Shown: positions 7,863 through 16,339, counted from the first letter of the stretch. The stretch: 43,312 bases of DNA from Acidobacteria bacterium UBA2999 (GCA_002346475.1 DDZV01000046.1:563-43874); one strand, 5' to 3'. Numbers and translations are program-made. Notes: a model not told the origin generated them from the sequence alone.

Positions 7863-8195
7863 ATGCCAAAGCTTCAGACATCGATTCGTCGAAATGACAC
7901 TGTCATGGTAACTGGTGGTCGGGATGCCGGTAAACGTGGCCGTGTACTAAAAGTATTTCCTTCTAAGGGTCGTCTGGTTGTCGAAGGTTTGAATTTAATT
8001 AAGCGACACACAAGACCAAATCCACAAAAAAATATTAAGGGCGGAATTGTCGAACGTGAGGCGTTGCTACACATGAGTAATGTCCAGTTTGTTTGTCCTG
8101 AGTGCAGCACGACAACGCGGATTGGCCACCAAATTCTTGATGATGGGCGTAAGGTGAGGTTCTGCCGAAAATGCGATGGAGTGGTAGATAAATGA
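7863..8195 (+). CDS. rplX: 50S ribosomal protein L24 with CxxC-CxxC tail
   Basis: L24 (110 aa) initiates 50S assembly and has a KOW motif, seen here as GGRDAGKRGRVLKVFPSKGRLVVEG. The C-terminal half contains CPEC and CRKC, a paired-cysteine arrangement found in many bacterial L24 proteins that could bind zinc. The stop codon overlaps the rplE start by 4 nt (ATGA). Confidence 0.95.
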   Translation: MPKLQTSIRRNDTVMVTGGRDAGKRGRVLKVFPSKGRLVVEGLNLIKRHTRPNPQKNIKGGIVEREALLHMSNVQFVCPECSTTTRIGHQILDDGRKVRFCRKCDGVVDK

Positions 8196-8734
8196 ACCGG
8201 CGCAGAGAGCAATACACAAAAAAAGTTTCACCGACGTTGCAAAAAGAGTTTAGCTACGCAAACGTGATGGCGATTCCAAAGATTATAAAAATCGTCGTTA
8301 ACATGGGACTTGGCGAGGCCACACAAAACGCAAAAATTATTGATACTGGTGCTGAGGAATTAGGTTTGATTACTGGTCGAAAAGCGACAATTCGACGTGC
8401 CACAAAATCCATTGCACAGTTCAAGCTTCGGGAAGGCGTGCCTGTAGGGGTAACCGTGACACTTCGCGGGGAAGTTATGTACGAGTTTCTTGATCGTTTA
8501 ATTTCGATAGCCTTGCCGCGTGTTCGAGACTTTCGAGGAATTTCTCCTAAAGGATTTGATGGTCGCGGAAACTATACGCTTGGCCTTCAAGATCAATTAA
8601 TTTTCCCTGAAATTGATTACATGAAAGTTGATAAAAACCGTGGCATGAATGTTTCTCTTGTCACAACGGCAAAAACAGATGAAGAAGGCAAAAGGCTCCT
8701 GCAGTTAATGGGGATGCCGTTTCGAGAAAACTAG
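8192..8734 (+). CDS. rplE: 50S ribosomal protein L5
   Basis: L5 (180 aa) is part of the central protuberance, binds 5S rRNA and contacts P-site tRNA. It is recognised by NVMAIPKIIKIVVNMGLGEA, ITGRKATIRRATKSIAQFKLREG, RVRDFRGISPKGFDGRGNY and the C-terminal LLQLMGMPFRE. The start ATG lies inside the last codons of rplX and is therefore probably translated by coupling. Confidence 0.97.
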   Translation: MNRRREQYTKKVSPTLQKEFSYANVMAIPKIIKIVVNMGLGEATQNAKIIDTGAEELGLITGRKATIRRATKSIAQFKLREGVPVGVTVTLRGEVMYEFLDRLISIALPRVRDFRGISPKGFDGRGNYTLGLQDQLIFPEIDYMKVDKNRGMNVSLVTTAKTDEEGKRLLQLMGMPFREN

Positions 8735-8746
8735 GATTTATAGACA

Positions 8747-8932
8747 ATGGCTACGACTGCAAAAATGGCTAAAGAGGCCAAAGCTTCTAAGTTCACGGTG
8801 CGCCAGCGAAATCGCTGTAGGCTTTGTGGTCGACCACGGGCCTATATGCGGAAGTTTGCTATGTGTCGCCTTTGTTTTCGTAAGTTGGCACTTGAAGGTA
8901 ACGTGACAGGGGTGACGAAAAGTTCCTGGTAA
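8747..8932 (+). CDS. rpsN: 30S ribosomal protein S14, zinc type
   Basis: S14 (61 aa) is in the short, zinc-binding form (often called rpsZ). It carries CRLC (residues 24-27) and CRLC (40-43), the four cysteines that hold zinc. After them come FRKLALEGNVTGVTKSSW. It has a short extra N-terminus (MATTAKMAKEAKAS) before the conserved FTVRQRNRC. Position between rplE and rpsH is standard. The organism thus uses the zinc-dependent form here; a zinc-free paralogue is not in this window. Confidence 0.95.
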   Translation: MATTAKMAKEAKASKFTVRQRNRCRLCGRPRAYMRKFAMCRLCFRKLALEGNVTGVTKSSW

Positions 8933-8981
8933 TTATAGAGGCAAGATAATTTCTCTAATTCTCCAGATGTAAAGAGGCAAT

Positions 8982-9395
8982 ATGACCGATCCCATTTCAG
9001 ATATGCTCACACGTATTCGCAATGCCGTTTCAGCTAAGCATGTACGTGTGGACATGCCTGCTTCAAAGCTCAAGGCAGAACTTGCACGTATCCTTCAGGA
9101 TGAAGGTTACATTCAGGGTTTTCAAATTATTGAGGAGTCTGGTTTAAAAAAGAATGCACAGCTACAGCAGGTAATGCGAATTTTTCTAAAGTACGGACCA
9201 CGTGGAGAGCGTGTTATTACAGGCCTTCAACGGATCAGTCGGCCTGGGAAGCGCGTGTATTTTGGTGTCAATGACGTGCCACTTGTACTGGGCGGCCTTG
9301 GTACAAACATCCTAACAACTTCACGTGGGGTGATGACGGGCCGTGCAGCCAAACAGAATGGTGTAGGTGGCGAAGTTCTTTGTAACGTTTGGTAA
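8982..9395 (+). CDS. rpsH: 30S ribosomal protein S8
   Basis: S8 (137 aa) binds the central domain of 16S rRNA and, in E. coli, represses the spc operon. Seen: MTDPISDMLTRIRNA at the start and the C-terminal TSRGVMTGRAAKQNGVGGEVLC region, where the conserved serine and glycine residues bind RNA. AGAGG precedes the ATG. The protein is a few residues longer than the E. coli form, within the usual range. Confidence 0.96.
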   Translation: MTDPISDMLTRIRNAVSAKHVRVDMPASKLKAELARILQDEGYIQGFQIIEESGLKKNAQLQQVMRIFLKYGPRGERVITGLQRISRPGKRVYFGVNDVPLVLGGLGTNILTTSRGVMTGRAAKQNGVGGEVLCNVW

Positions 9396-9407
9396 AGGTA
9401 GATTTTT

Positions 9408-9944
9408 ATGTCTCGTATTGGCAGAAAACCGATTCCAATTCCGAAAGGTGTTACCGTCAAGATTGCAGCTGATGCGGTTGAGACGCAAGGACCAAAAGGG
9501 AAACTTAGGCAACCTTTCCCTCCAGGGATTATGTTTACTGAGGAGTCAGGAAAACTTTTTGCCAAGATGATCAAGGAAGAGGCACAACTAAAAAAGTTTT
9601 ATGGCCTGGCACGAAGTTTGGTAGCCAATGCTATTACTGGTGTAAATGAAGGTTTTAAGAAGGAGTTAGATATTGTTGGCGTTGGGTATCGTGCAGAGGT
9701 TAAAGGCAAACAAGTTCAATTCACACTTGGTTACTCACATCCGATTTTATTTAACATACCTAGCAGTATCGAAATTGTTGTTGATAAGCAGACTCATATA
9801 ACAGTGACCGGTGTTGACCGGCAGCTAGTTGGACAAGTTGCAGCTGACATTCGAAAGCTTCGAAAGCCAGATCCTTATAAGCAGAAGGGTGTTCGTTATA
9901 CGGGTGAAGTGATCAAGAAGAAGGTTGGCAAGACTGGTGCATAG
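9408..9944 (+). CDS. rplF: 50S ribosomal protein L6
   Basis: L6 (178 aa) lies at the GTPase-associated region of the 50S subunit near EF-G. The family start MSRIGRKPIPIPKGV is clear, and the repeat in the second half ends with the diagnostic KPDPYKQKGVRYTGEVIKKKVGKTG. It lies 12 nt after rpsH. The following 74-nt spacer is A/T-rich with no visible gene. Confidence 0.97.
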   Translation: MSRIGRKPIPIPKGVTVKIAADAVETQGPKGKLRQPFPPGIMFTEESGKLFAKMIKEEAQLKKFYGLARSLVANAITGVNEGFKKELDIVGVGYRAEVKGKQVQFTLGYSHPILFNIPSSIEIVVDKQTHITVTGVDRQLVGQVAADIRKLRKPDPYKQKGVRYTGEVIKKKVGKTGA

Positions 9945-10018
9945 TTCTAATAAAAGGTTTGTTAATAGCAAGTTTCGTTTGAGTATTAGTTAGCGTAGTT
10001 ATTGTTAAGGCAACGTTA

Positions 10019-10393
10019 ATGCGAATAAAGATTAAAGATGATCGTCGAAAGCGAATTAAGTACCGGGTTCGATCTCGGCTTCGTGGAACAGAAGCCAGAC
10101 CGAGATTGATGGTCTTTCGAAGTAAAACGCAAATTTATGTGCAAGTTATTGATGATTCGAGCGGAAACACAATTGTAGCTGCATCGAGTGTTGAGCCGGC
10201 AGTGAAGGGCGGGCTCAAAAAAGGCGTTCGTGGTGGAAATATTGAAGGCGCAAAGTTTATTGGAAAAACCGTTGCTGAGCGTTTACTTGAGAAAGGCGTG
10301 AAGCAGGTTGTATTTGATCGAAATGGATTTCTGTATCACGGGCGTGTGAAGGCTGTAGCAGATGCAGCGAGAGACGCCGGTTTGGAGTTCTAA
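10019..10393 (+). CDS. rplR: 50S ribosomal protein L18
   Basis: L18 (124 aa) binds 5S rRNA in the central protuberance. Seen: RRKRIKYRVRSRLRGTEARPRLMVFRS-type start, YVQVIDDSSGNTIVAASS, and the C-terminal FDRNGFLYHGRVKAVADAARDAGLEF. Length is normal. The stop codon is separated from the rpsE GTG by a single base. Confidence 0.96.
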   Translation: MRIKIKDDRRKRIKYRVRSRLRGTEARPRLMVFRSKTQIYVQVIDDSSGNTIVAASSVEPAVKGGLKKGVRGGNIEGAKFIGKTVAERLLEKGVKQVVFDRNGFLYHGRVKAVADAARDAGLEF

Positions 10394-10394
10394 C

Positions 10395-10919
10395 GTGGCA
10401 AACATAAGCAGTACGCGGGAGAAAATTGATCCAACGGAACTTGAGATCAAAGACACAGTTATTTCAATTAACCGTGTAACAAAAGTTGTCAAAGGCGGGA
10501 AAAATTTAAGCTTTAGTGCATTAGTTGTTGTTGGGGATGGCCAAGGCGTAGTGGGTTTTGGTATTGGGAAAGCGAAAGAAGTCCCTTCGGCAATTAAGAA
10601 GGGTATAGAAGCCGCAAAGAAGAATCTTATTAGGGTCCCAATTAAAGGGACAACTATTCCACATAGAGTGGTTGGAAAATTCGGGGCGGGCAGTGTGTTG
10701 CTAAAGCCTGCGCCTGAAGGAACTGGTTTAATTGCAGGTGGAGCAGTACGGGCAGTTATCGAATCAGCTGGAATTCAGAACTTGCTAACGAAGTCATTGG
10801 GATCAGCGAATCCTCACAATGTAGTTCGAGCAACTTTTGCAGGTCTTATGGACCTTATGGACCCAGTAAAAGTTGCCCATATCCGTGGTCGTGAAGTAGC
10901 AGAGTTGATTGGTAATTAG
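10395..10919 (+). CDS. rpsE: 30S ribosomal protein S5
   Basis: S5 (174 aa) acts in decoding accuracy and the mRNA entry channel. It has the S5 RNA-binding domain (VISINRVTKVVKGGKNLSF, then GVVGFGIGKAKEVPSAIKKG) and the C-terminal domain ending GLMDLMDPVKVAHIRGREVAEL. Although the frame is open upstream into rplR, the GTG at 10395 is preferred: it starts one base after the rplR stop, has GGAG about 8 nt upstream, and gives a normal S5 N-terminus. Confidence 0.95.
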   Translation: MANISSTREKIDPTELEIKDTVISINRVTKVVKGGKNLSFSALVVVGDGQGVVGFGIGKAKEVPSAIKKGIEAAKKNLIRVPIKGTTIPHRVVGKFGAGSVLLKPAPEGTGLIAGGAVRAVIESAGIQNLLTKSLGSANPHNVVRATFAGLMDLMDPVKVAHIRGREVAELIGN

Positions 10920-10928
10920 AGAATTAGC

Positions 10929-11129
10929 ATGGCTAAGAGCACAAAAAAAAATAGAAAACGAATAAAAGTAAAACTTGTTCAAAGCACCATAGGTTTTAAC
11001 AAAACGCAACTTGCTACGGTAAAGGGCATGGGGTTTCGGCGCTTAAATCATGTTGTTGAGCTTTTAGATACTCCTGAAACACGTGGAATGATTCAGAAAG
11101 TCAGACACTTAGTGACTGTGAGTGAATGA
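10929..11129 (+). CDS. rpmD: 50S ribosomal protein L30
   Basis: L30 (66 aa) is a small 50S protein, dispensable in some bacteria. The core IKVKLVQSTIGFNKTQLATVKGMG and RRLNHVVELLDTPETRGMI is typical. A short lysine-rich start (MAKSTKKNRKR) precedes it. Position between rpsE and rplO is standard. Confidence 0.94.
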   Translation: MAKSTKKNRKRIKVKLVQSTIGFNKTQLATVKGMGFRRLNHVVELLDTPETRGMIQKVRHLVTVSE

Positions 11130-11188
11130 TTAGTGATCACAGAAGAAACTGTTTGATAGGTTTATAAATTTTTGCCAGAGGTTAAAAG

Positions 11189-11204
11189 GGCTTTTTAAAA
11201 AGCC
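11189..11204. other. 16-bp perfect palindrome in the rpmD-rplO spacer
   Basis: The bases GGCTTTTTAAAAAGCC are their own reverse complement, with further A-T pairing outside (AAA before, TTT after). As RNA this folds into a short hairpin with a TTAA loop, 18 nt before the rplO start. It could be a weak attenuator or processing site; it lacks a following T-run, so a full terminator is unlikely. Confidence 0.4.
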
Positions 11205-11222
11205 TTTCGAAGAGAGGGACTG

Positions 11223-11669
11223 ATGGATCTAAGTAATCTCAAACCTGCGAAAGGTGCCAAAAGGCAGCCAAAGCGTGTGGGGCGTGGCGAAGGGTCGGGT
11301 TTGGGAGTGACAGCTGGGCGTGGGCATAAAGGTGCGCAGTCACGTTCTGGCTGGAAAGCTAAACGAGGTTTTGAGGGTGGCCAGATGCCACTTCATCGAC
11401 GCATGCCTAAACGTGGATTTCATAATCTGTTTCGGAAAAATTACACGGTTGTAAATCTTGATATGTTAGAAGGTCGTTTTGATTCTGGAACAGTAATTAC
11501 GTTAGAGCTATTGCGTAAAGATGGTCTTGTGAGTAAGTCTCGTCAACCTTTAAAGGTGTTAGGACGAGGAGAGCTTTCTAAGTCACTTACAGTACGGGCA
11601 CATAAGTTTAGCGTGAAAGCAGCTGAAAAAATTGCTGCAGCTGGGGGCACTGTAGAGGTCATTAGTTAG
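11223..11669 (+). CDS. rplO: 50S ribosomal protein L15
   Basis: L15 (148 aa) is a late-assembly 23S rRNA-binding protein. The glycine- and lysine-rich N-terminus is typical: MDLSNLKPAKGAKRQPKRVGR, then GEGSGLGVTAGRGHKGAQSR and GFEGGQMPLHRRMPKRGF. The stop codon directly abuts the secY ATG without a gap. AGAGAGG precedes the start. Confidence 0.96.
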   Translation: MDLSNLKPAKGAKRQPKRVGRGEGSGLGVTAGRGHKGAQSRSGWKAKRGFEGGQMPLHRRMPKRGFHNLFRKNYTVVNLDMLEGRFDSGTVITLELLRKDGLVSKSRQPLKVLGRGELSKSLTVRAHKFSVKAAEKIAAAGGTVEVIS

Positions 11670-13061
11670 ATGGACAATAATCCTTTTAAAAACCTCGTTG
11701 CTATTCCAGATCTAAGGAACAGGATCCTTTTCATGTTAGCCCTCCTAGGTGTTTATCGAATTGGTGCGCATATTCCTACGCCTGGGGTTAATACAGAGGC
11801 ATTAGCAATTTTAGCTGAACAGGCACGAGGTACGATGTTCGGTTTGTACGACATGTTTTCTGGTGGCAATCTTTCCCAAGTCACAATTTTTGCACTTGGA
11901 GTGATGCCTTACATCAGTTCTTCCATCATCTTACAGTTATTAACAGTCGTTTGGCCTTACCTTGAGCGTTTGTCAAAAGAAGGCGAGCTTGGACGTCGGA
12001 AGATTACTCAGTACACACGTTTTTTAACACTTGCACTGGCAATGGTTCAATCTTTTGGTATTTCTATTTTTTTAGAACAGCAGACAGAAATAGCTGGAGG
12101 GTTACCTCTAGTTTACGACCCTGGTTGGGGTTTTCGTCTCATGTGTGTGCTCACGTTAACAACTGGCACCATGTTTATTATGTGGCTTGGTGAACAGATT
12201 ACGGAGCGTGGGATTGGGAATGGAATGTCTTTGTTGATCTTTGCCGGAATTGTTGTTGGTTTACCGAGTGCCGTGCTGACAACTTTTGGACAGATGGAAA
12301 CAGGGCAAATCAGTCTGCTTCGGATTGTATTTCTTGTTGTGATGATGGTTGGTGTAATAGGTGCAATTATTTTTGTTGAACGTGGGCATCGTCGCATTAT
12401 GGTTCAGTACGCAAAACGTGTTGTTGGGCGTCGACAGTACGGTGGAACTAGCACTCACATTCCGCTCAAAGTCAATACAGGTGGCGTCATTCCAGTGATT
12501 TTTGCTTCTTCGATTTTAGCTTTTCCAGCAACTATTGCCGGCGTGTTTCCGGCTGGGAGTTGGGGTAATGCTGTTATCGACCAATTGACATTTGGCATGC
12601 CACTTTACAATTTGCTTTACGTTGGCGGGATTTTATTTTTTGCTTATTTTTATACGGCAATTATTTTTAATCCAGATGACGTGGCAGAGAATATGCGGAA
12701 ATATGGTGGGTTTATTCCAGGTATCCGTCCTGGAAAGCGAACGGCTGAACATATCGACACAATACTATCGAGAATCACCTTGGTTGGAGCTTTATATTTA
12801 GCAGCTGTTGCAATTCTTCCAGAGTTTCTTATTACTGGCTTTAAGGTTGCACCGATTCCTGTAGTTGGCGAGCAACTAGACGCATTACTTCCAATGTGGG
12901 TCACAGAAGGTGTGGGGGTTCAGTTTTATTTTGGTGGCACATCGTTACTTATTGTTGTTGGTGTAGCTATGGATACCGTTCAACAAATTGAATCTCAATT
13001 GATCATGCGTAACTATGACGGTTTTATGAAGAAGACTCGTATTCGTGGTCGTCGTGGTTGA
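11670..13061 (+). CDS. secY: Protein translocase subunit SecY
   Basis: SecY (463 aa) is the channel subunit of the SecYEG translocon in the inner membrane, through which Sec substrates are exported or inserted. About ten hydrophobic segments are visible, starting with NRILFMLALLGVYRIGAHIP. Conserved features are the plug-adjacent GGNLSQVTIFALGVMPYISS, the cytoplasmic loop with ERLSKEGELGRRKI, and the ribosome/SecA-binding loop FNPDDVAENMRKYGGFIPGIRPG. Translation is probably coupled to rplO. Location inside the spc block is the usual one. Confidence 0.97.
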   Translation: MDNNPFKNLVAIPDLRNRILFMLALLGVYRIGAHIPTPGVNTEALAILAEQARGTMFGLYDMFSGGNLSQVTIFALGVMPYISSSIILQLLTVVWPYLERLSKEGELGRRKITQYTRFLTLALAMVQSFGISIFLEQQTEIAGGLPLVYDPGWGFRLMCVLTLTTGTMFIMWLGEQITERGIGNGMSLLIFAGIVVGLPSAVLTTFGQMETGQISLLRIVFLVVMMVGVIGAIIFVERGHRRIMVQYAKRVVGRRQYGGTSTHIPLKVNTGGVIPVIFASSILAFPATIAGVFPAGSWGNAVIDQLTFGMPLYNLLYVGGILFFAYFYTAIIFNPDDVAENMRKYGGFIPGIRPGKRTAEHIDTILSRITLVGALYLAAVAILPEFLITGFKVAPIPVVGEQLDALLPMWVTEGVGVQFYFGGTSLLIVVGVAMDTVQQIESQLIMRNYDGFMKKTRIRGRRG

Positions 13062-13075
13062 ACCTAGAATAGGTT
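13061..13075 (+). other. Small hairpin after secY
   Basis: AACCTA-GAA-TAGGTT can form a 6-bp stem directly on the secY stop, followed by TTATAG. It is too weak for a confident terminator; it may only modulate read-through into adk. Confidence 0.25.
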
Positions 13076-13138
13076 TTATAGTGATTACGTACGTTAAAGA
13101 AACTAAGACTAAGAATATTAAAGTGAGTGTCTTGAATT

Positions 13139-13837
13139 ATGGCTCTTAATGTCATCATGATGGGGCCACCTGGTGCTGGTAAGGGTACTCAGGCTTTATT
13201 GTTTGCTGAGAAATGCGGGCTGCCAAAAATCTCAACAGGTGACATTCTTAGAGAAGCTGTTTCTGAAAGAACACCTTTAGGTCTTAAGGCGAAGGCGGTA
13301 ATTGATAGTGGTGAACTTGTGGATGATGTGACGATGATTGGCATTGTTCGCGAGCGTCTCTTAAAAGCAGATGTTGCTGAGGGGTTTGTATTAGATGGGT
13401 TTCCACGTACGGTGTCGCAGGCCAAGGCTCTAGATGGAATTGTGGAAGAACTAAAAAGGGACTCGCTGATTATTGTTGCAATTGAGGTGCCTGATGAAGA
13501 CTTGCTCCGCCGCATGACAACTCGAAGGGTTTGCCAGGGATGTGGTAGAAATGCGGACCCAGCTGAGGCTAAATTATCCAGTTGTCCTAAATGTGGTGGA
13601 GACTTTTCCCAGCGGACGGACGACAACATCCAAGTAATTAAGGAGCGTCTGAAGGTATACGCTAGAGACACAGAACCTTTACTTGATTATTACAATGGTC
13701 GCCAGACGTTCTGTCTTATTGATGGAACACAGTCACCAGGTCGTGTTTCTGAAATGCTCTTAGAAGCTATTAAGGCAGTTTCCAGTACTGATAGTGCAAC
13801 AAGAACTGAGCCTGGGCAAAGAGTTGAGCGGGAATGA
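13139..13837 (+). CDS. adk: Adenylate kinase, zinc-lid form
   Basis: Adenylate kinase (232 aa) interconverts AMP + ATP and 2 ADP. Seen: P-loop GPPGAGKGTQ (9-18), the AMP-binding STGDILR (32-38), DGFPRT (86-91), and a long LID domain with Cys132, Cys135, Cys149 and Cys152 placed to bind structural zinc. QRTDDN follows the LID. The C-terminus has about 15 extra polar residues (STDSATRTEPGQRVERE), not conserved in the family. Its last codons overlap map by 4 nt. The secY-adk-map order is a common bacterial arrangement. Confidence 0.97.
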   Translation: MALNVIMMGPPGAGKGTQALLFAEKCGLPKISTGDILREAVSERTPLGLKAKAVIDSGELVDDVTMIGIVRERLLKADVAEGFVLDGFPRTVSQAKALDGIVEELKRDSLIIVAIEVPDEDLLRRMTTRRVCQGCGRNADPAEAKLSSCPKCGGDFSQRTDDNIQVIKERLKVYARDTEPLLDYYNGRQTFCLIDGTQSPGRVSEMLLEAIKAVSSTDSATRTEPGQRVERE

Positions 13838-14583
13838 TAGTTTCTCGTTCACAGGCTGAATTGGAGAAGATGCGTCGAGTGAACTGCCTCGTGGCTGAGA
13901 TCTTGTCAGATTTACGTAGCATGGTTGAGCCAGGCGTAACGACAGAGGATATAGATCAAGTTGCCGAAGAAAAGGTTGTTGCTGCAGGTGCCATGCCTGC
14001 GTTTAAGGGATATCATGGCTATCCAGCGACTATTTGTGCTTCGGTAAATGAGCAAGTAGTGCACGGTATTCCATCGTCAAGACCGTTGGTTGATGGAGAT
14101 ATTGTAGCAATTGATATGGGAGCGAAGCTTGACGGGTTTTTTGGTGATTCAGCAGTGACTGTACCCGTGGGGAATATTTCTCAAGAAGCATCAACACTTC
14201 TTCAAGTTACAGAAGAAGCTCTGTCAAGGGGCATTGAGGTTGTCAAGCCTGGCGCTCGAGTATCTGATATCGGGGCTGCTGTTCAGGAACGTGTTGAATT
14301 GAATGGGTTTTCAGTAGTTCGTGAATTTGTTGGCCATGGCATAGGCACTGCACTGCACGAAGAGCCCCAAATTGCTAACTATGGCCCGCCTGGTCGAGGG
14401 CCTGAGCTGACTGAAGGCATGGTGTTTGCGATTGAGCCAATGGTCAATTTTGGGAAACCTGCTGTAAAAGTGCTTTCTGATGGATGGACTGCTGTTACAC
14501 GTGATGGAAGTTTATCAGCCCATTTTGAGCATACAGTTACGGTGACAACTTTGGGTTGCGAAATATTAACTGTGTCTACTTGA
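13834..14583 (+). CDS. map: Methionine aminopeptidase, type I
   Basis: Type I methionine aminopeptidase (249 aa) removes the initiator Met from nascent proteins. The metal and substrate residues can be read: VVHGIPSSRPL (substrate His), DMGAKLDGFFGDSAVT (metal Asp residues), HGIGTALHEEP (His), AIEPMV (Glu) and FEHTVTVT (Glu). There is no N-terminal extension. The ATG overlaps the adk stop. The 92 nt that follow contain no gene; infA, often found here, is missing. Confidence 0.97.
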   Translation: MIVSRSQAELEKMRRVNCLVAEILSDLRSMVEPGVTTEDIDQVAEEKVVAAGAMPAFKGYHGYPATICASVNEQVVHGIPSSRPLVDGDIVAIDMGAKLDGFFGDSAVTVPVGNISQEASTLLQVTEEALSRGIEVVKPGARVSDIGAAVQERVELNGFSVVREFVGHGIGTALHEEPQIANYGPPGRGPELTEGMVFAIEPMVNFGKPAVKVLSDGWTAVTRDGSLSAHFEHTVTVTTLGCEILTVST

Positions 14584-14675
14584 GATAAGGTAGCGAAGTT
14601 CATTGCTAGCGGTGTTTAGATGGTTTATTGCAATAGTTTGTAAGAAAGCGACTAGTTTAAAATGGGAATAGAGTT

Positions 14676-14789
14676 ATGAAGGTTAGAGCATCGGTAAAGA
14701 AAATTTGTGGGAAGTGTAAAATTGTACGTCGCTCTGGCGTTGTGCGGGTGGTTTGTCAGAATCCAAAACACAAACAGCGACAAGGGTAA
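14676..14789 (+). CDS. rpmJ: 50S ribosomal protein L36, zinc type
   Basis: L36 (37 aa) is one of the smallest 50S proteins. The reading frame is MKVRASVKKICGKCKIVRRS followed by GVVRVVCQNPKHKQRQG and TAA. Cys11, Cys14, Cys27 and His32 form the zinc site of the C+ type. It sits between map and rpsM as in most bacteria and is too short for routine ORF calling. An AGAG sequence lies just upstream of the ATG, a weak ribosome-binding site. Confidence 0.95.
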   Translation: MKVRASVKKICGKCKIVRRSGVVRVVCQNPKHKQRQG

Positions 14790-14848
14790 CGTTGAGTATG
14801 TCTTTAGGCAGGCTACAGATGAATAATTGGAGTTTAAGGGGAAGATAG

Positions 14849-15223
14849 ATGGCACGAATTGCAGGAGTCGATTTACCTCCTACTAAACGGATTGAGATTG
14901 GCCTTACTTATATTTACGGAATAGCAAGAAAGCGATCAAACGATTTGCTTGCTTCAGCTGGTGTTAGTCCAGACGTGCGTGTTAAGGATTTGTCAGAAGA
15001 CGATGTTCGAAAAATTAGTCGTGTACTTGAAGAGGCTGGAAGAGTTGAGGGAGATCTTCGAAAAGAAATCTCTATGAATATCAAAAGGATGATGGAGATT
15101 GGTTGTTATCGTGGACTTCGCCATCGTCGAAACTTGCCTGTGCGTGGACAGCGAACACAGACAAATTCACGTACGCGTAAGGGGCCTCGCAAGGGTGCAG
15201 TTGCTAAGAAGAAAACTGTGTAG
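14849..15223 (+). CDS. rpsM: 30S ribosomal protein S13
   Basis: S13 (124 aa) sits in the 30S head, with a C-terminal tail reaching P-site tRNA. It is recognised by MARIAGVDLPPTKRIEIGLTYI, GIARKRSNDLLASAGVS and the C-terminal HRRNLPVRGQRTQTNSRTRKGP, followed by a lysine-rich end. AAGGGGAAG precedes the ATG. It opens the alpha-operon block rpsM-rpsK-rpsD-rpoA-rplQ. Confidence 0.97.
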   Translation: MARIAGVDLPPTKRIEIGLTYIYGIARKRSNDLLASAGVSPDVRVKDLSEDDVRKISRVLEEAGRVEGDLRKEISMNIKRMMEIGCYRGLRHRRNLPVRGQRTQTNSRTRKGPRKGAVAKKKTV

Positions 15224-15265
15224 ACGTTTCCAATTAATAATTACAAGTTAAGAAGCAGAGATTGA

Positions 15266-15685
15266 ATGGCTAAAACTGAAACACCAGCAGCAAAGAAAAC
15301 ACCGAGAAAGACTTTTAAGAAGCGTGGAGAGAAGCGTGTCGTCCATCATGGGCTCGCTCATATTCATGCTTCATTTAATAATACGCATATCACCATTACT
15401 GATACTGGAGGGAATGTCCTTGCATGGTCTAGTGCTGGGGGCGTTGGGTTTAAAGGTTCTAGAAAAGGCACGCCCTTTGCTGCTACTCAGGCTGCAGTGA
15501 ATGCAGCCAACACAGCTAAAACTTATGGCCTTCGTTCTGTAGAAGTATGGGTAAAAGGTCCAGGTTCTGGTCGTGAGTCAGCAATTCGTGCACTGCAAAC
15601 TGTTGGTATAGAAGTAAAGTCAATACGAGACATTACGCCGATTCCACATAACGGATGCCGCCCGCCTAAGCGGCGTCGCGTTTAG
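15266..15685 (+). CDS. rpsK: 30S ribosomal protein S11
   Basis: S11 (139 aa) lines the mRNA exit and E-site region of the 30S platform. The core begins at HIHASFNNTHITITDTGGNVL and continues AWSSAGGVGFKGSRKGTPFAA to DITPIPHNGCRPPKRRRV, all diagnostic. About 25 extra basic residues precede the core, a common variation. It lies 42 nt after rpsM and 18 nt before rpsD. Confidence 0.97.
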   Translation: MAKTETPAAKKTPRKTFKKRGEKRVVHHGLAHIHASFNNTHITITDTGGNVLAWSSAGGVGFKGSRKGTPFAATQAAVNAANTAKTYGLRSVEVWVKGPGSGRESAIRALQTVGIEVKSIRDITPIPHNGCRPPKRRRV

Positions 15686-15703
15686 GTTGAAAGGTCTAGA
15701 TTA

Positions 15704-16339
15704 ATGGCAAGATATATTGGACCAGTCTGTCGCTTGTGTAGACGTGAAGGCACAAAGTTATTTCTGAAAGGTGAACGGTGCCATACGGATAAGTGTGCTA
15801 TCGAAACTCGAAATTTTGTGCCAGGACAGCATGGAAAATCACGCCGAATGAGGGCCAAGCTAGCTGGCTATGGAGTGCAGCTCCGTGAGAAGCAGAAGGT
15901 AAAGCGTACTTACGGTGTGCTTGAAAATCAATTTAGGCGGTACTTTGAGAAAGCTGAGCGTGCAAGAGGGATTACAGGTGAAACATTACTACAGCTTCTA
16001 GAACGTCGTTTTGATAATGTAGTTTATCGTCTCGGATTTGCGACATCTAGGCCACAGGCCAGACAACTTGTTCGGCATGGTCACTTTACAGTCAATGGTA
16101 GCAAGGTCAATATTCCTTCTTTTTCTGTAAAGCCTGGAGATGTTGTTGCTGTTCGATCGTCAAGTGAAAAGAATGTCATGATTGTTCATGCAATGGAAGA
16201 AGTGAAGGGTCGTGGTATTCCAGAATGGTTGCAACTTGCTGCAGATCAGCCTTCAGCGACAATCAAGGCGCTTCCAACACGTGAGCAAATTAATTTACCT
16301 GTTCAGGAACAGTTAATCGTAGAGTTGTACTCGAAGTAG
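15704..16339 (+). CDS. rpsD: 30S ribosomal protein S4, zinc-type N-terminus
   Basis: S4 (211 aa) starts 30S assembly by binding the 5' domain of 16S rRNA, and in E. coli it represses the alpha operon. The N-terminus carries Cys9-x2-Cys12 and Cys26-x4-Cys31, the zinc-binding version. The S4 RNA-binding domain is seen as LLERRFDNVVYRLGFATSRPQARQLVRHG in order (residues about 99-125), and the protein ends QEQLIVELYSK. If S4 autoregulates here, the structured spacer that follows would be a candidate site, but that is only inference. Confidence 0.97.
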   Translation: MARYIGPVCRLCRREGTKLFLKGERCHTDKCAIETRNFVPGQHGKSRRMRAKLAGYGVQLREKQKVKRTYGVLENQFRRYFEKAERARGITGETLLQLLERRFDNVVYRLGFATSRPQARQLVRHGHFTVNGSKVNIPSFSVKPGDVVAVRSSSEKNVMIVHAMEEVKGRGIPEWLQLAADQPSATIKALPTREQINLPVQEQLIVELYSK

